Origin: JAGRGG01 sp965217265
GTDB lineage: Bacteria > Pseudomonadota > Alphaproteobacteria > Geminicoccales > Geminicoccaceae
Direction: 5' to 3'
DNA length: 64,000 bases
NCBI GenBank assembly: GCA_965217265.1
Contig: CBDCHP010000018.1
Coordinates: 248,001-312,000 of the forward strand
Positions within the stretch are counted from its first letter, which is position 1. Every line of letters begins with the position of its first letter. The notes beneath the pieces were generated by a model that ran no database searches, was not told the DNA's origin, and was given only the letters and a program-made list of their open reading frames with translations. The translations under genes and the position numbers were made by a program. Shown one piece after another: positions 8,420 through 17,535 of the stretch.

Positions 8420-9004
8420 ATGGTCGAGGAAAAGCCCGCCAACGCGATCGACTGGCTCAGCTTCGCGATCAGCCGGGTCGCGATGCTGCTCACCGCCGTC
8501 ATCGTCCTCATCGTGTTCTACGAAGTGACGATGCGCTACGTCTTCAACAGCCCGACCTTGTGGGTCAACGAGATGTCGCTGTGGCTGGGCGGCGTCATCT
8601 ACCTGCTCTCAGGCCTCTACGTCATGCAGCAGCGCGGCCACATCGCCATCACCCTCCTCTACGACGCCGTGCCGCGCTCGTGCCAGCGCCTGTTCGACGT
8701 GGTCTCGACGGCGCTCATTTGCCTGTTCGCCGCCGCCCTCGTCTACGGCGGCTACGGCGAGGCGCGCGACAAGCTGCTGCGCTGGGAGACGTTCGGCACC
8801 GCCTGGGACCCGCCGATCCCGGCGACGATGAAGCCCCTGATCCTGCTCACCGTCGTCCTCGTCGCACTGCAGGCGGTCGCCAACCTGATCGCCGACTGGA
8901 AGAAGCCCGCCATCGTCCACAGCCCGGTCGAGGATTACGGCGCCGACGCCGTCGCGGTGCCCAAGGCGGGCAGGGTCTACGACCCGGCGGCGCCCCGCCG
9001 CTAG
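8420..9004 (+). CDS. dctQ: TRAP transporter small permease (DctQ family)
   Basis: A 194-residue membrane protein with about four hydrophobic segments. It carries the DctQ features: VFYEVTMRYVFNSPTLWVNE near residue 40, where a Trp-x-Asn-Glu block is conserved, and a QQRGHIAITLL block near 80. It forms the membrane unit of the TRAP carrier with DctM. GTG at 8417 and ATG at 8420 are adjacent starts; the ATG is preferred. It lies 73 bases after dctP and 61 bases before dctM. Confidence 0.9.
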   Translation: MVEEKPANAIDWLSFAISRVAMLLTAVIVLIVFYEVTMRYVFNSPTLWVNEMSLWLGGVIYLLSGLYVMQQRGHIAITLLYDAVPRSCQRLFDVVSTALICLFAAALVYGGYGEARDKLLRWETFGTAWDPPIPATMKPLILLTVVLVALQAVANLIADWKKPAIVHSPVEDYGADAVAVPKAGRVYDPAAPRR

Positions 9005-9065
9005 CCGAGCAAGCAAGAACGAGAAGCACCGAGGCGCGTCATAAGCGCCGACAGGAAAGACGCTC

Positions 9066-10445
9066 ATGGTGGACATCGGCACGCTCTCCTTGATCCTCCT
9101 GCTCGCCATGCTCGTCCTGCTCGCGATCGGAATGCCGCTGGGCTTGGCCTCGGCCTTCCTCGCCGTGGGCGTGCTCGTGCTGCGCTTCGGCCCCGACCTC
9201 CTGTTCCGCTCGTTCGGCACGGGGCCGCTGAACATCCTGGCGCAGCGCATGTACGGCCTCACGACCGACTACGTGCTGATCTCGATCCCCTTGTTCATCT
9301 TCATGGCGAGCCTGCTGGAGCGCTCGGGCATCGCCGCCACCATGTACAACAGCTTGAACTTGTGGCTCTCGCGCGTGCGCGGCGGCATCGCCGTCATCAC
9401 CGCCGTCATGGCGATCATCATGGCGGCGATGTCGGGCATCATCGGCGGCGAGGTCGTGCTCTTGGGGTTGATAGCATTGCCGCAGATGCTGCGCCTCGGC
9501 TACGACCAGAACCTCGCCATCGGCACGATCTGCGCCAGCGGCAGCTTGGGCACGATGATCCCGCCGTCCATCGTCCTCATCATCTACGGCCTCATCACCG
9601 AGACCTCGATCCAGGCCCTGTTCACCGCCGCCTTCCTGCCGGGCTTCATGCTGGCCTCGTTCTTCATCGTCTACATCCTGGTCCGCACCCGGCTGAACCC
9701 GGCCTTGGCGCCCCTGCCCGAGCCCGAGCCCGGCAACGAGGTGACGATGGCCGACAAGGTGCGGGCACTGCCGGGGCTGATCGCACCTTTGATCGTCGTC
9801 GGCGTCGTGCTCGGCTCGATCTACGGCGGCGTCACCGGCATCACCGAGGCGGCGGCGATGGGCGTCGTCGCGGTCGCGGTGCTCACCGTCGTTCGCGGCG
9901 AGATGTCGTGGGACCTCCTGCGCGAGGCATTGATGCGCACCTTCAAGTCGACCGGCACGATCTTATGGGTGACGTTTGGCGCCACCATGCTCGCCGGGGC
10001 CTACTCGATCGCCGGCGGGCCGACCTACGTCGCCAACCTCATCCTCGGCGCCGAACTGCCGTCGATGGGCGTCATCCTCGTCATGATGGTGATCTTCCTC
10101 TTCCTGGGCGCCTTCATGGACTGGGTCGGCATCGTGCTCCTCGTCATGCCCGTCTTCTTGCCGATCGTCACCGCGCTCCCGGTCGAGGAGATCGGCTTTA
10201 TCGGCGCGCTTCCCGCCGCGGGCTTCGTCTCGGTCTGGTTCGGCGTCCTGTTCTGCATGAACATGCAGGTGAGCTTCTTGAGCCCGCCCTTCGGACCGGC
10301 GGCGTTCTACCTGAAGTCCGTTGCCCCGCCGCACATCTCGATCACCGACATCTTCAAGGGCTTCCTGCCGTTCATCGCCATTCAGCTCCTGGCCCTTGCG
10401 GTCCTCTTGACCTTTCCCAACCTTACGACCGTGTTCTTGTCGTAG
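9066..10445 (+). CDS. dctM: TRAP transporter large permease (DctM family)
   Basis: A 459-residue, strongly hydrophobic protein with about a dozen membrane segments, of normal length for the family. Typical DctM motifs are present: SIPLFIFMASLLERSGIA near residue 77, MAAMSGIIGGEVVLLG near 118, ASGSLGTMIPPSIVLIIYG near 157, and SPPFGPAAFYLKSV near the C-terminus. It carries the sodium-coupled transport path. It follows dctQ and precedes the altronate dehydratase gene by 26 bases, so uptake and first catabolic step are probably co-transcribed. Confidence 0.93.
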   Translation: MVDIGTLSLILLLAMLVLLAIGMPLGLASAFLAVGVLVLRFGPDLLFRSFGTGPLNILAQRMYGLTTDYVLISIPLFIFMASLLERSGIAATMYNSLNLWLSRVRGGIAVITAVMAIIMAAMSGIIGGEVVLLGLIALPQMLRLGYDQNLAIGTICASGSLGTMIPPSIVLIIYGLITETSIQALFTAAFLPGFMLASFFIVYILVRTRLNPALAPLPEPEPGNEVTMADKVRALPGLIAPLIVVGVVLGSIYGGVTGITEAAAMGVVAVAVLTVVRGEMSWDLLREALMRTFKSTGTILWVTFGATMLAGAYSIAGGPTYVANLILGAELPSMGVILVMMVIFLFLGAFMDWVGIVLLVMPVFLPIVTALPVEEIGFIGALPAAGFVSVWFGVLFCMNMQVSFLSPPFGPAAFYLKSVAPPHISITDIFKGFLPFIAIQLLALAVLLTFPNLTTVFLS

Positions 10446-10471
10446 CCCTGCCCTTTCGGAAAACCGTGCCG

Positions 10472-11989
10472 ATGACCGAGAAGACCGCGATCCGCCTCGA
10501 TCCGAGCGACAACGTCGTGACGGCGATCCGGACCCTCGAAGTCGGCGCCCCGGCCGGGGGGGCGGTGACGCGCTCGATCATCCCGCGCGGGCATAAACTC
10601 GCCACGGCACCGATCGCGGCGGGCGAGGCGATCCGCAAGTACGCGCAGGTGATCGGCTACGCCGCGCACGACATCGAGCCCGGCGATCACGTCCACGGCC
10701 ACAACGTCGCCTTTCGCCACGCCGAGCAGGACTACGCCTTCGCGACCGGCCTGCGGCCGGTTGCAATGGTGCCGGAAGGCGAGCGCGACACCTTCATGGG
10801 CTACCGCCGAGCGGGCGGCAAGGTCGGCACGCGCAACTACATCGTCGTGCTTACCAGCGTGAACTGCTCGGCGACGGCGGCTAGGATGATCGCCGATGCC
10901 TTCGGCCCCGACGAACTCGTCGCCTACCCGAACGTCGACGGCGTTGCCGCCTTCGTCCACGGCACCGGCTGCGGCATGGCCGGCGACGACGAGGGCTTCT
11001 CCGCCCTCCAGCGCGTCTTGTGGGGCTATGTCCGCAACCCGAACGTGGGCGGCGTCCTGATGGTGGGCCTCGGCTGCGAGGTCAACCAGATCGACTGGCT
11101 GTTGGAGGCCTACCAGATCGAGCGCGGCCCCTTGTTCCAGACGATGAACATCCAAAACTTGGCGGGCTTGCGGCGCACGATCGCGGCCGGCGTCGAGCGC
11201 GTGCGCACGATGCTGCCGATCGCCAACGGGGCCGCGCGCACCCCCTGCCCGGCCTCGGAGTTGACGGTTGCCCTCCAGTGCGGCGGCTCCGACGCCTGGT
11301 CGGGGATCACGGCGAACCCGGCACTCGGCTACGCCTGTGACCTACTCGTCGCCCAGGGCGGCACGGGCGTGCTCGCCGAGACGCCCGAGATCTACGGTGC
11401 TGAGCACCTGCTCACCCGGCGCGCGATCGACGCCAAGGTCGGCGAGCGGCTGATCGAGCGCATCCGCTGGTGGGAGGACTACACCGCGCGCAACAAGGGT
11501 TCGATGGACAACAACCCGAGCCCCGGCAACAAGCAGGGCGGCCTCACTACCATCTTGGAGAAGTCGCTGGGGGCCGCGGCCAAGGGCGGGACGTCGCCCT
11601 TGATGGGCGTCTACAAGTATGCCGAGCCGGTGATGGCCAAGGGCTTCGTCTTCATGGACAGCCCCGGCTACGACCCGGCCTCGGTCACGGGCCAGATCGC
11701 GAGCGGCTGCAACCTCGTCGCCTTCACCACCGGCCGCGGCTCGGCATTTGGCGCCAAGCCCTCCCCCTCGATCAAGATCGCGACCAACAGCGAGCTTTAC
11801 GCCCGGATGGAGGAGGACATGGACATCGACGCCGGGCGCGTGCTCTCGGATAACGCCTCGATCGAGGCCGTCGGGCGCGAGATCTATGCCCTGCTGCTGC
11901 GCGTCGCGTCCGGCGAGGCGTCGAAGTCGGAGGCGCAGGGCCTCGGCGACTACGAGTTCGTCCCCTGGCAGATCGGCGCGGTGATGTGA
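10472..11989 (+). CDS. uxaA: Altronate dehydratase family protein (UxaA/GarD)
   Basis: A 505-residue cytoplasmic lyase. The N-terminal SAF domain (about residues 10-95) contains GHKLATAPIAAGEAIRKY and HGHNV. The larger C-terminal part contains GYRRAGGKVGTRNYI, a GCGMAGDDEG block, VGLGCEVNQ, LQCGGSDAWSG and SPSPGNKQGG-like NPSPGNKQGGL, all typical of full-length altronate dehydratases. The family dehydrates D-altronate or a related aldonate or aldarate to a 2-keto-3-deoxy acid. The exact substrate here is an inference. The ATG at 10472 was chosen over a long open frame that overlaps dctM in another phase. Confidence 0.9.
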   Translation: MTEKTAIRLDPSDNVVTAIRTLEVGAPAGGAVTRSIIPRGHKLATAPIAAGEAIRKYAQVIGYAAHDIEPGDHVHGHNVAFRHAEQDYAFATGLRPVAMVPEGERDTFMGYRRAGGKVGTRNYIVVLTSVNCSATAARMIADAFGPDELVAYPNVDGVAAFVHGTGCGMAGDDEGFSALQRVLWGYVRNPNVGGVLMVGLGCEVNQIDWLLEAYQIERGPLFQTMNIQNLAGLRRTIAAGVERVRTMLPIANGAARTPCPASELTVALQCGGSDAWSGITANPALGYACDLLVAQGGTGVLAETPEIYGAEHLLTRRAIDAKVGERLIERIRWWEDYTARNKGSMDNNPSPGNKQGGLTTILEKSLGAAAKGGTSPLMGVYKYAEPVMAKGFVFMDSPGYDPASVTGQIASGCNLVAFTTGRGSAFGAKPSPSIKIATNSELYARMEEDMDIDAGRVLSDNASIEAVGREIYALLLRVASGEASKSEAQGLGDYEFVPWQIGAVM

Positions 11990-12048
11990 GCTTCGTCGGC
12001 GTCGCCTTGTCATATTAGAACCATCCTACCCCCTTATCCTTCCCCCAT

Positions 12049-12067
12049 CCCCGGTCTTGAGCCGGGG
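12049..12067. repeat. Short CCCCGG hairpin, copy 1
   Basis: CCCCGGTCTTGAGCCGGGG forms a 6-bp stem with a short loop about 30 bases upstream of the next gene. Nearly the same palindrome, inverted, recurs at 62822-62840. Confidence 0.55.
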
Positions 12068-12098
12068 TCAACGCACCGTAAATTGGGGGATCTACACC

Positions 12099-12998
12099 AT
12101 GCTCTCGTTCCGCTCGTTCGCTTCGGGCTTCGTCGTTCTCGCGGCAGGTTCGGCGTTTGCCGACGAACCGCCGACGATGCGCTCGGAAGCGGTTGCAAAG
12201 TACGCGATACCCGAAGCCAACCAGGGGATCGGCGTCGACGCCGAGCACTTCTACGCCATCGACAACCGCACCATCGCCAAATACAACAAGGACACGCAGG
12301 AGCTGGTGCAAAAATGGGAGCGGCCGAAGGACGGGCCGGTCAAGCACTTCGACAGCGCCGCCGTCATCGACGGCAAGATCTACCTCGCGCACGCCAACTA
12401 CCCCGACTGGCCGATGACGAGTTCGATCGAGGTGTTCGACGCCAAGACGCTCGAACACCTCGACACGCACTCGTTCGGCATTCGGCTCGGCTCGCTCACC
12501 TGGGTCGACAAGGGCCCGGACGGCTCGTGGTACGGCACGTTTGCCAACTATAACCGCGTCTTCGACAAGAGCCAGATCGCGTACGGCAACAAGTACAACA
12601 CCCAGGTGGTGCGCTTCGACGCGAACTGGCAGCCGGTCGAGGGCTGGACGATCCCCGAGGAGATCGTCGAAAAGTTCGACGACATGTCGAATTCCGGCGG
12701 CTCGTGGGGTCCCGATGGCAAACTCTACCTCACCGGCCACGACCCGGCCGAAGCCTACGTCATGCAACTGCCCGAGTATGGCTCGGTGCTGGAGTGGGTC
12801 GCGACGGTGCCGCTCGACAACCGGGGACAGGGCATCGCCTGGGACCGCTCTGAGCCCGACATCCTCTACGCTATCGTTCGCGGCGAAGACGACGAACCGA
12901 ACTTCGTCACCGTGAACCGGGTGGTCTTCGAGGACGGGCCGGCCAAGGCGTCGTCGGAGGACGCCGCGCCGACGACGACGGCCGGCGCGCAAAAGTAA
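12099..12998 (+). CDS. Exported beta-propeller-like protein of unknown function
   Basis: A 299-residue protein with a signal peptide of about 22 residues ending SAFA. The mature part has repeated blocks such as IPEANQGIGVDAEHFYAIDN, HFDSAAVIDGKIYLAHANYP, GPDGSWYGTFANY and GPDGKLYLTGHD, which look like blades of a lactonase or YVTN-type beta-propeller. No catalytic motif is obvious. The C-terminus is a low-complexity Ala/Thr/Ser tail. A good ribosome site, GGGGGA, precedes the ATG. It follows the TRAP-dehydratase operon after 109 bases, so a periplasmic role in the same sugar-acid pathway is possible but unproven. Confidence 0.75.
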   Translation: MLSFRSFASGFVVLAAGSAFADEPPTMRSEAVAKYAIPEANQGIGVDAEHFYAIDNRTIAKYNKDTQELVQKWERPKDGPVKHFDSAAVIDGKIYLAHANYPDWPMTSSIEVFDAKTLEHLDTHSFGIRLGSLTWVDKGPDGSWYGTFANYNRVFDKSQIAYGNKYNTQVVRFDANWQPVEGWTIPEEIVEKFDDMSNSGGSWGPDGKLYLTGHDPAEAYVMQLPEYGSVLEWVATVPLDNRGQGIAWDRSEPDILYAIVRGEDDEPNFVTVNRVVFEDGPAKASSEDAAPTTTAGAQK

Positions 12999-13154
12999 GA
13001 AGACATAAGGGAAAAACCGTACGGCGCGCGCGTTGGCGGCCGCGCTCGATACCGCTATGCTGGGTGTCAACGCGGCCGCCCTCGTCGGGGCACGGATGTC
13101 CGGCGACGGCGGCGTGACGCGAGCCTCAACCCCACGCCCGAGTCGGAGTCCTTC

Positions 13155-14045
13155 ATGAGCAAGCCACGCATCGGGTTCATCGGCCTCGGCCTCATGGGCT
13201 CGGCCATGGTCGAGCGGTTGCAGCGCCTCGACTACGACCTCACCGTGATCGTCAACCGCAGCCGCGACAATATCGACGCCGCCGTCAGGCGCGGCGCCAA
13301 GGAGGTGCGCACGGCGCGCGAGTTGGCGGCCGCCGTCGACATCGTCATGCTCTGCGTCGACACCTCGGCCTCGGTCGAGTCGCGCGTGTACGGCGACGAC
13401 GGCGTCATCGCCGGGATCGAGGCCGGATCGACGGTGATCGACTTCGGCACGTCCTTGCCGAGTTCGACGCTCAAGATCGGCGCCGCCTTGAAGGAGAAGG
13501 GTGTTGCCATGCTCGACGCGCCCTTGGGCCGCACGCCGGCGCAGGCGGTCGATGGCCTGTTGAACATTATGGCGGCGGGCGAGGCCGCGACCTACAGCCA
13601 TGTCAAGCCGGCGCTCGACGATCTCGGCGAGAACGTCTTCCACGTCGGCCCCTTGGGCAGCGGCCACACGCTAAAGCTGATCAACAATTTCTTCGCCATG
13701 ACGACCGCGACCGCGATGGCCGAGGCGTTCGCGATGGCCGACAAAGCCGGATTGCCGCGCCAGAAGCTCTACGACGTGATGTCGGCCGGGCCTTTGCGCT
13801 CGGGCATGATGGACTTCATCAAGGGCCAAGCGATCGACGGCGAGATCAAGCTCGCTTTCACTATCGCCAACGCCAAGAAGGACGTCGGCTACTACGCGCA
13901 GATGGCCGACGAACTGGGCGTACCGTCCTTGATCTCGCCGGCGACCAAGGGTGCGCTTGGGCTCGCCAACGCGCAGGGCTACGGCGATAAGATGGTGCCC
14001 GAGATGGTCGACTACTTGGCCGCCCTGTTCGACGCCAAGCGTTGA
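13155..14045 (+). CDS. NAD(P)-dependent beta-hydroxyacid dehydrogenase (3-hydroxyisobutyrate / tartronate-semialdehyde reductase family)
   Basis: A 296-residue dehydrogenase. The dinucleotide motif is GFIGLGLMGSAM near residue 10. The substrate-binding block is DAPLGRTPAQAVDG near 120, and the catalytic Lys lies in HTLKLINNFFAM near 175. The family oxidises or reduces 3-hydroxyisobutyrate, tartronate semialdehyde or similar acids. The usual DAPVSGG motif is altered to DAPLGRT, which hints at a non-standard substrate. Its place after altronate dehydratase suggests a sugar-acid step, but the sequence does not show which one. Confidence 0.85.
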   Translation: MSKPRIGFIGLGLMGSAMVERLQRLDYDLTVIVNRSRDNIDAAVRRGAKEVRTARELAAAVDIVMLCVDTSASVESRVYGDDGVIAGIEAGSTVIDFGTSLPSSTLKIGAALKEKGVAMLDAPLGRTPAQAVDGLLNIMAAGEAATYSHVKPALDDLGENVFHVGPLGSGHTLKLINNFFAMTTATAMAEAFAMADKAGLPRQKLYDVMSAGPLRSGMMDFIKGQAIDGEIKLAFTIANAKKDVGYYAQMADELGVPSLISPATKGALGLANAQGYGDKMVPEMVDYLAALFDAKR

Positions 14046-14050
14046 GCCCC

Positions 14051-14641
14051 TCAGAGCAGCGAGACCAGCGCCAGCACGACGACGCCGACGAGAAGGGCCG
14101 CCATCGTCAGGTTGATCGCCTTTTGCGCCCTATCGGGCAGGTCGAGGCGGCGCAGCGCCGCCCCGGCCGCGAGCCACGCCAAGTGGATCGGGACCCAGAT
14201 CGCGTTCAGGATCAAGAATTTCAGCGCCGTCTCGGCGGCGAGGCTCGTCGGCCAGAAGGCAAAGCCGGTGAACAGCGCCGTGTTAACGGCGTAGGCCTTC
14301 GGGTTGATCGCCTGAAGCGCCACGCCGCTCATGAAGCCCGGCGCCGTCTCGGCCGCCTTGAACGCCACCTTCGCGCCGGCAAAGCCGATCTTGGCGGCGA
14401 GGTAGAGGAGGTAGGCCGCCGACGCGGCGAGGAGAACGGCGCGCAAGGGGGCGTAGGCCAGCAGCAGCGCCGCGAGGCCGCTCACCACAGCGAGCGCGAC
14501 GAGGTTGGTGCCGACGAAGAGGCCGGCGACGTAGCGCAACCCCGCTTGGTAGCCAAACCCGGCGCCGACGCCCGCAGTCGAGAGCACGCCCGGCCCCGGC
14601 GTGACGAGAAGGAAGAACACGGCGAGCGCGAAGGCGAGCAT
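14051..14641 (-). CDS. LysE/RhtB family exporter
   Basis: A 196-residue membrane protein with about six hydrophobic segments. The N-terminal block LLVTPGPGVLSTAGVGAGFG is the LysE/RhtB signature, and INPKAYAVNTALFTGF is the second conserved block. Family members export amino acids or related small molecules. It converges on the preceding dehydrogenase with only five bases between the stop codons and is divergent from the EamA transporter. No substrate can be assigned. Confidence 0.87.
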   Translation of the reverse strand: MLAFALAVFFLLVTPGPGVLSTAGVGAGFGYQAGLRYVAGLFVGTNLVALAVVSGLAALLLAYAPLRAVLLAASAAYLLYLAAKIGFAGAKVAFKAAETAPGFMSGVALQAINPKAYAVNTALFTGFAFWPTSLAAETALKFLILNAIWVPIHLAWLAAGAALRRLDLPDRAQKAINLTMAALLVGVVVLALVSLL

Positions 14642-14727
14642 GGGCGGCGGCGGTCCTGGCTATGGGCTGACGCCGGCACGCTAGCCCTGCCCCGCCCCGG
14701 CGCAAGCGGTTTGCCGCACCGCCGCGC

Positions 14728-15597
14728 ATGACCGAGGGCCGGGGCGACGACGCGCGCCGCGGCATCGTCTTGATGCTGCTCGGTTTTTTATGCTTCACCT
14801 GCATCGACGTCTCGGCCAAGTGGCTGGTCGGCGCCGGCCTGCCGGCGCGGCAGGTCGTCTTCGTCCGCTACGTCGCGCACTTCCTGATCGTGGCGCCGGT
14901 CCTCCTCGTCTCGGCCGGCGAACCGGCGTGGCGCCTGCGGCGCCCGGCGCTCACGCTCACCCGCGGCCTCTGCTTGATGCTCAGCACCGCCTGCAACTTC
15001 ACCGCCCTCAGCTACCTGCCGATAACGCTCACCACGGCCGTCTTCTTCGCCAGCCCGCTCCTGATCGGGCTCTTAAGCGTGCCGCTCCTCGGCGAGCGGG
15101 TCGGCGGGCGGCGCTGGGCCGCGATCCTGGTCGGGTTCTCAGGGGTCCTGATCGTCACCCGGCCCTGGAGCGAGGCGTTTCACCCGGCCGTCTTCTTCTC
15201 GCTCGCCGCCCTCACCTTCGCCTCGCTCTACTTCATCCTGACAAGGCGCCTCGCCGGGATCGAGCAGACCAGCACGCAGCAGTTCTACGCCAGCCTGATC
15301 GCCGTCGTTCTGCTGCTGCCGCTCGCCGTCGGCGACTGGGTCTGGCCACAGACGTGGATCGACTGGATCCCGTTCTGCCTGATCGGCGTTTTCGGCTGGG
15401 GCGGGCACCAACTCGCCATCGTCGCGCACCGCTTCGCCTCCGCCTCGACGCTGGCCCCCTTCGTCTACGTCCAGATCGTCTTCGCCTCGATCGCGGGCTG
15501 GCTGATCTTCGCCACCCCGCCCGACGCCTACGTCCTCGCCGGCGCCGCCGTCCTCACCGCGAGCGGGCTCTATTTGTGGTATCACGAGCGGAAGTGA
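14728..15597 (+). CDS. EamA/DMT-family transporter
   Basis: A 289-residue membrane protein with about ten hydrophobic segments in two similar halves, typical of the drug/metabolite transporter superfamily. Recognisable blocks are LLGFLCFTCIDVSAKWLV at the start, RYVAHFLIVAPVLL, and PLLGERVGGRRWAAILVGFS closing the first half. The substrate is unknown. Its TGA stop forms the left edge of palindromic copy B. Confidence 0.87.
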   Translation: MTEGRGDDARRGIVLMLLGFLCFTCIDVSAKWLVGAGLPARQVVFVRYVAHFLIVAPVLLVSAGEPAWRLRRPALTLTRGLCLMLSTACNFTALSYLPITLTTAVFFASPLLIGLLSVPLLGERVGGRRWAAILVGFSGVLIVTRPWSEAFHPAVFFSLAALTFASLYFILTRRLAGIEQTSTQQFYASLIAVVLLLPLAVGDWVWPQTWIDWIPFCLIGVFGWGGHQLAIVAHRFASASTLAPFVYVQIVFASIAGWLIFATPPDAYVLAGAAVLTASGLYLWYHERK

Positions 15598-15748
15598 ACG
15601 CCTTCGGCGTGCGCTGACGCGCGGTCTTCTTTTTCTCTTTTTTACTACTTGTCGGCGGAGATTGGCCGGGGCGCCGAAGCCAGCCCCGGCCAAAGTTGCA
15701 AAAAAGAAGAAAAGAAAGCCCGCGCGGCGAGCGCAACGCGAAGCGTTA
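15595..15748. repeat. Palindromic gene-end element, copy B (convergent pair)
   Basis: The left edge TGAACGCC contains the stop of the EamA gene; the right edge GCGAAGCGTTA contains the stop (TAA) of the SDR gene on the other strand. Arms of about 45 bp pair imperfectly, with a GC stem before a T-rich tract on each strand. The loop contains AGCCAGCCCCGGCCAAAGTT, almost the same as in copy C and, inverted, in copy E. Confidence 0.9.
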
Positions 15749-16486
15749 CATGCTCCACCCGCCGTCGATGATGTGCTCCGTTCCGGTCGTGAACGCGCTC
15801 TCGTCGGAGGCGAGGTAGACGATGAGGGCGGCGATCTCGTCGGCGGTGCCGACGCGGCCCATCGGCTGGCGGGCAACGAAGTCGCGCTTGGATTGCTCCG
15901 GGTCGGCCGAGGCGCCGACGCGGTCGTGCCAAGACGGCGTCTCGACCGTGCCGGGGCAGATCGCGTTGCAGCGGATGCCCTGCTTGACGAAGTCGACCGC
16001 GACCGCCTTGGAGAGGCCGAGCACGGCCGCCTTGGTGGCGCCGTAGAGGGCGCGGTTGGGGGCGCCCTTGATCGAGGACGCGACCGAGGCGATGTTGACG
16101 ACGCTGCCGCCGCCGCCCTCGATCATCGCCGGCAGGAAGGCGGTGAGGGTGCGGTAGAGCGACTTGACGTTGAGATCGAAGGCGAAGTCCCAGTCGGCCT
16201 CGCTCGAATCCAAGATCGTGCCGTGGTGGACGAAGCCGGCGCAGTTGACCAGCGCGTCGAGGCGCCCGATTTCGGCCGCGGCCGCGCGCACGGCGTCCTT
16301 GTCGCGCACGTCGAGGCGCCGCGTCGTCAGGTTTGCCGTACCGTCGAGTTCGGCGAGCTTGGCCGCGTCGATGTCGGTCGCGACCACGTTCGCCCCCTCG
16401 CGCGCCATCATTGTGGCGCCCGCCCGGCCGATGCCCGCCGCCGCCGCCGTCACCAAGCAGCGCTTGCCCGTCAACCGTCCCGTCAT
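15746..16486 (-). CDS. SDR-family oxidoreductase, probable sugar-acid dehydrogenase
   Basis: A 246-residue short-chain dehydrogenase. The cofactor site is TAAAAGIGRAG near residue 14, NCAG is near 80, and the catalytic YGATKAA is near 145. The NAD-preference Asp follows VVATD near residue 36. The overall pattern, including CPGTVETPSW and a C-terminal DGGWS, matches the group that includes 3-hydroxybutyrate and 2-keto-3-deoxy-L-fuconate dehydrogenases. It overlaps the end of the L-idonate dehydrogenase-like gene as ATGA, so it belongs to a three-gene minus-strand operon with two other sugar-acid dehydrogenases. Confidence 0.87.
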   Translation of the reverse strand: MTGRLTGKRCLVTAAAAGIGRAGATMMAREGANVVATDIDAAKLAELDGTANLTTRRLDVRDKDAVRAAAAEIGRLDALVNCAGFVHHGTILDSSEADWDFAFDLNVKSLYRTLTAFLPAMIEGGGGSVVNIASVASSIKGAPNRALYGATKAAVLGLSKAVAVDFVKQGIRCNAICPGTVETPSWHDRVGASADPEQSKRDFVARQPMGRVGTADEIAALIVYLASDESAFTTGTEHIIDGGWSM

Positions 16487-17535
16487 GCCGCCTCTCCCCC
16501 CTTATCCGTGAACGCGATCTGCGCCTTCATTGCTTGGTTGCGGTCCGAGGCGAGGACGAACGCCTGTTCCGCCTCGGCGAGAGGCAAGGTGTGCGTGACG
16601 AGCGGCCGGACGTCGATCAGCCGCCTCGCCATCATGCCGACCGCGACCGCGAACTCGGCGTGGAAGCGAAACGAGCCGCGCAGGTCGAGTTCCTTCACCG
16701 TCATGGCGTGCATGGGCACGCGCATGTCGCCGCCCATGCCCACCTGCACGACGACCCCGCGCGGGCGCATCGTGGCGATGGCGGTCCCCAAGGCGGCCTG
16801 TGCCCCCGACGCCTCGAACAGAACGTCGAAGTAGCCCTTGTCTAGGGCATAGGCTTCGAGCGCCCCGGGCTCGGCCGTCACGTCGATCGTCCGATCGGCG
16901 CCGGCCTTGGTCGCGTGCGCCAGCGCCGCCGCGACTTGGTCGGTGGCGACGATCTCGGCCGCACCGGCGCGGCGGGCGGCCATGACGCAGAGCACCCCGA
17001 TCGGGCCGCAGCCGGTGACGAGGACGCGCTTGCCGAGCATCTCGCCCGCGCGCCTGACCGCGTGCAGGCAGACGGCGAGCGGCTCGGCCAAGGCCGCCTC
17101 GGCCGGGCTCAGGCCCTCGGCCGGGACGCACTGCGCCGCGTCGGCGACGATCTCTTCGCGAAAGGCGCCCTGGACGTGCGGGAACGGCATCGCCGAGCCA
17201 TAAAAGCGCATGTGCAGGCAGTGGTTGGGCAGGCCCTCAAGGCAGTAGACGCAAGCGCCGCAGGGCCGGGACGGGTTGAGCGCCACGAGGTCGCCGACGG
17301 CCAAGCCCTCGACCCCGGCCCCGAGTTCGGCAACAAAGCCGGAAACCTCGTGGCCGAGGATCATCGGCTCGCGCAGACGCGCGGCACCGACGCCGCCGTC
17401 GTGGTAGTAGTGCAGGTCCGAGCCGCAGACGCCGCCGACCGCGAGCCTGACCCGGACCTGGCCCGGTTCGAGCGGACTCAAGGCGCGGTCTTCGAGGCGC
17501 AGATCGTGCGCCGCGTGGAGGACGAGGGCTTGCAT
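16483..17535 (-). CDS. idnD: Zinc-type alcohol dehydrogenase, L-idonate 5-dehydrogenase-like
   Basis: A 350-residue MDR dehydrogenase. GVCGSDLHYYHDGG near residue 36 holds the catalytic zinc Cys, and GHEVSG near 65 the His-Glu pair. The structural zinc cysteines lie in CGACVYCLEGLPNHC near 93-110. The NAD site is VTGCGPIGVL near 172. The HYYHDGGVGA loop is typical of L-idonate 5-dehydrogenase, which oxidises L-idonate to 5-keto-D-gluconate; a related polyol activity is the main alternative. It overlaps the SDR start (ATGA), and its own ATG overlaps the stop of the 2-hydroxyacid dehydrogenase (TGATG). Confidence 0.87.
   Translation of the reverse strand: MQALVLHAAHDLRLEDRALSPLEPGQVRVRLAVGGVCGSDLHYYHDGGVGAARLREPMILGHEVSGFVAELGAGVEGLAVGDLVALNPSRPCGACVYCLEGLPNHCLHMRFYGSAMPFPHVQGAFREEIVADAAQCVPAEGLSPAEAALAEPLAVCLHAVRRAGEMLGKRVLVTGCGPIGVLCVMAARRAGAAEIVATDQVAAALAHATKAGADRTIDVTAEPGALEAYALDKGYFDVLFEASGAQAALGTAIATMRPRGVVVQVGMGGDMRVPMHAMTVKELDLRGSFRFHAEFAVAVGMMARRLIDVRPLVTHTLPLAEAEQAFVLASDRNQAMKAQIAFTDKGGEAA

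Noticed and set aside
9362..11989. Single fused protein covering dctM and altronate dehydratase
   Set aside because: The first part of this open frame is dctM in the wrong phase; the dehydratase starts at its own ATG at 10472.
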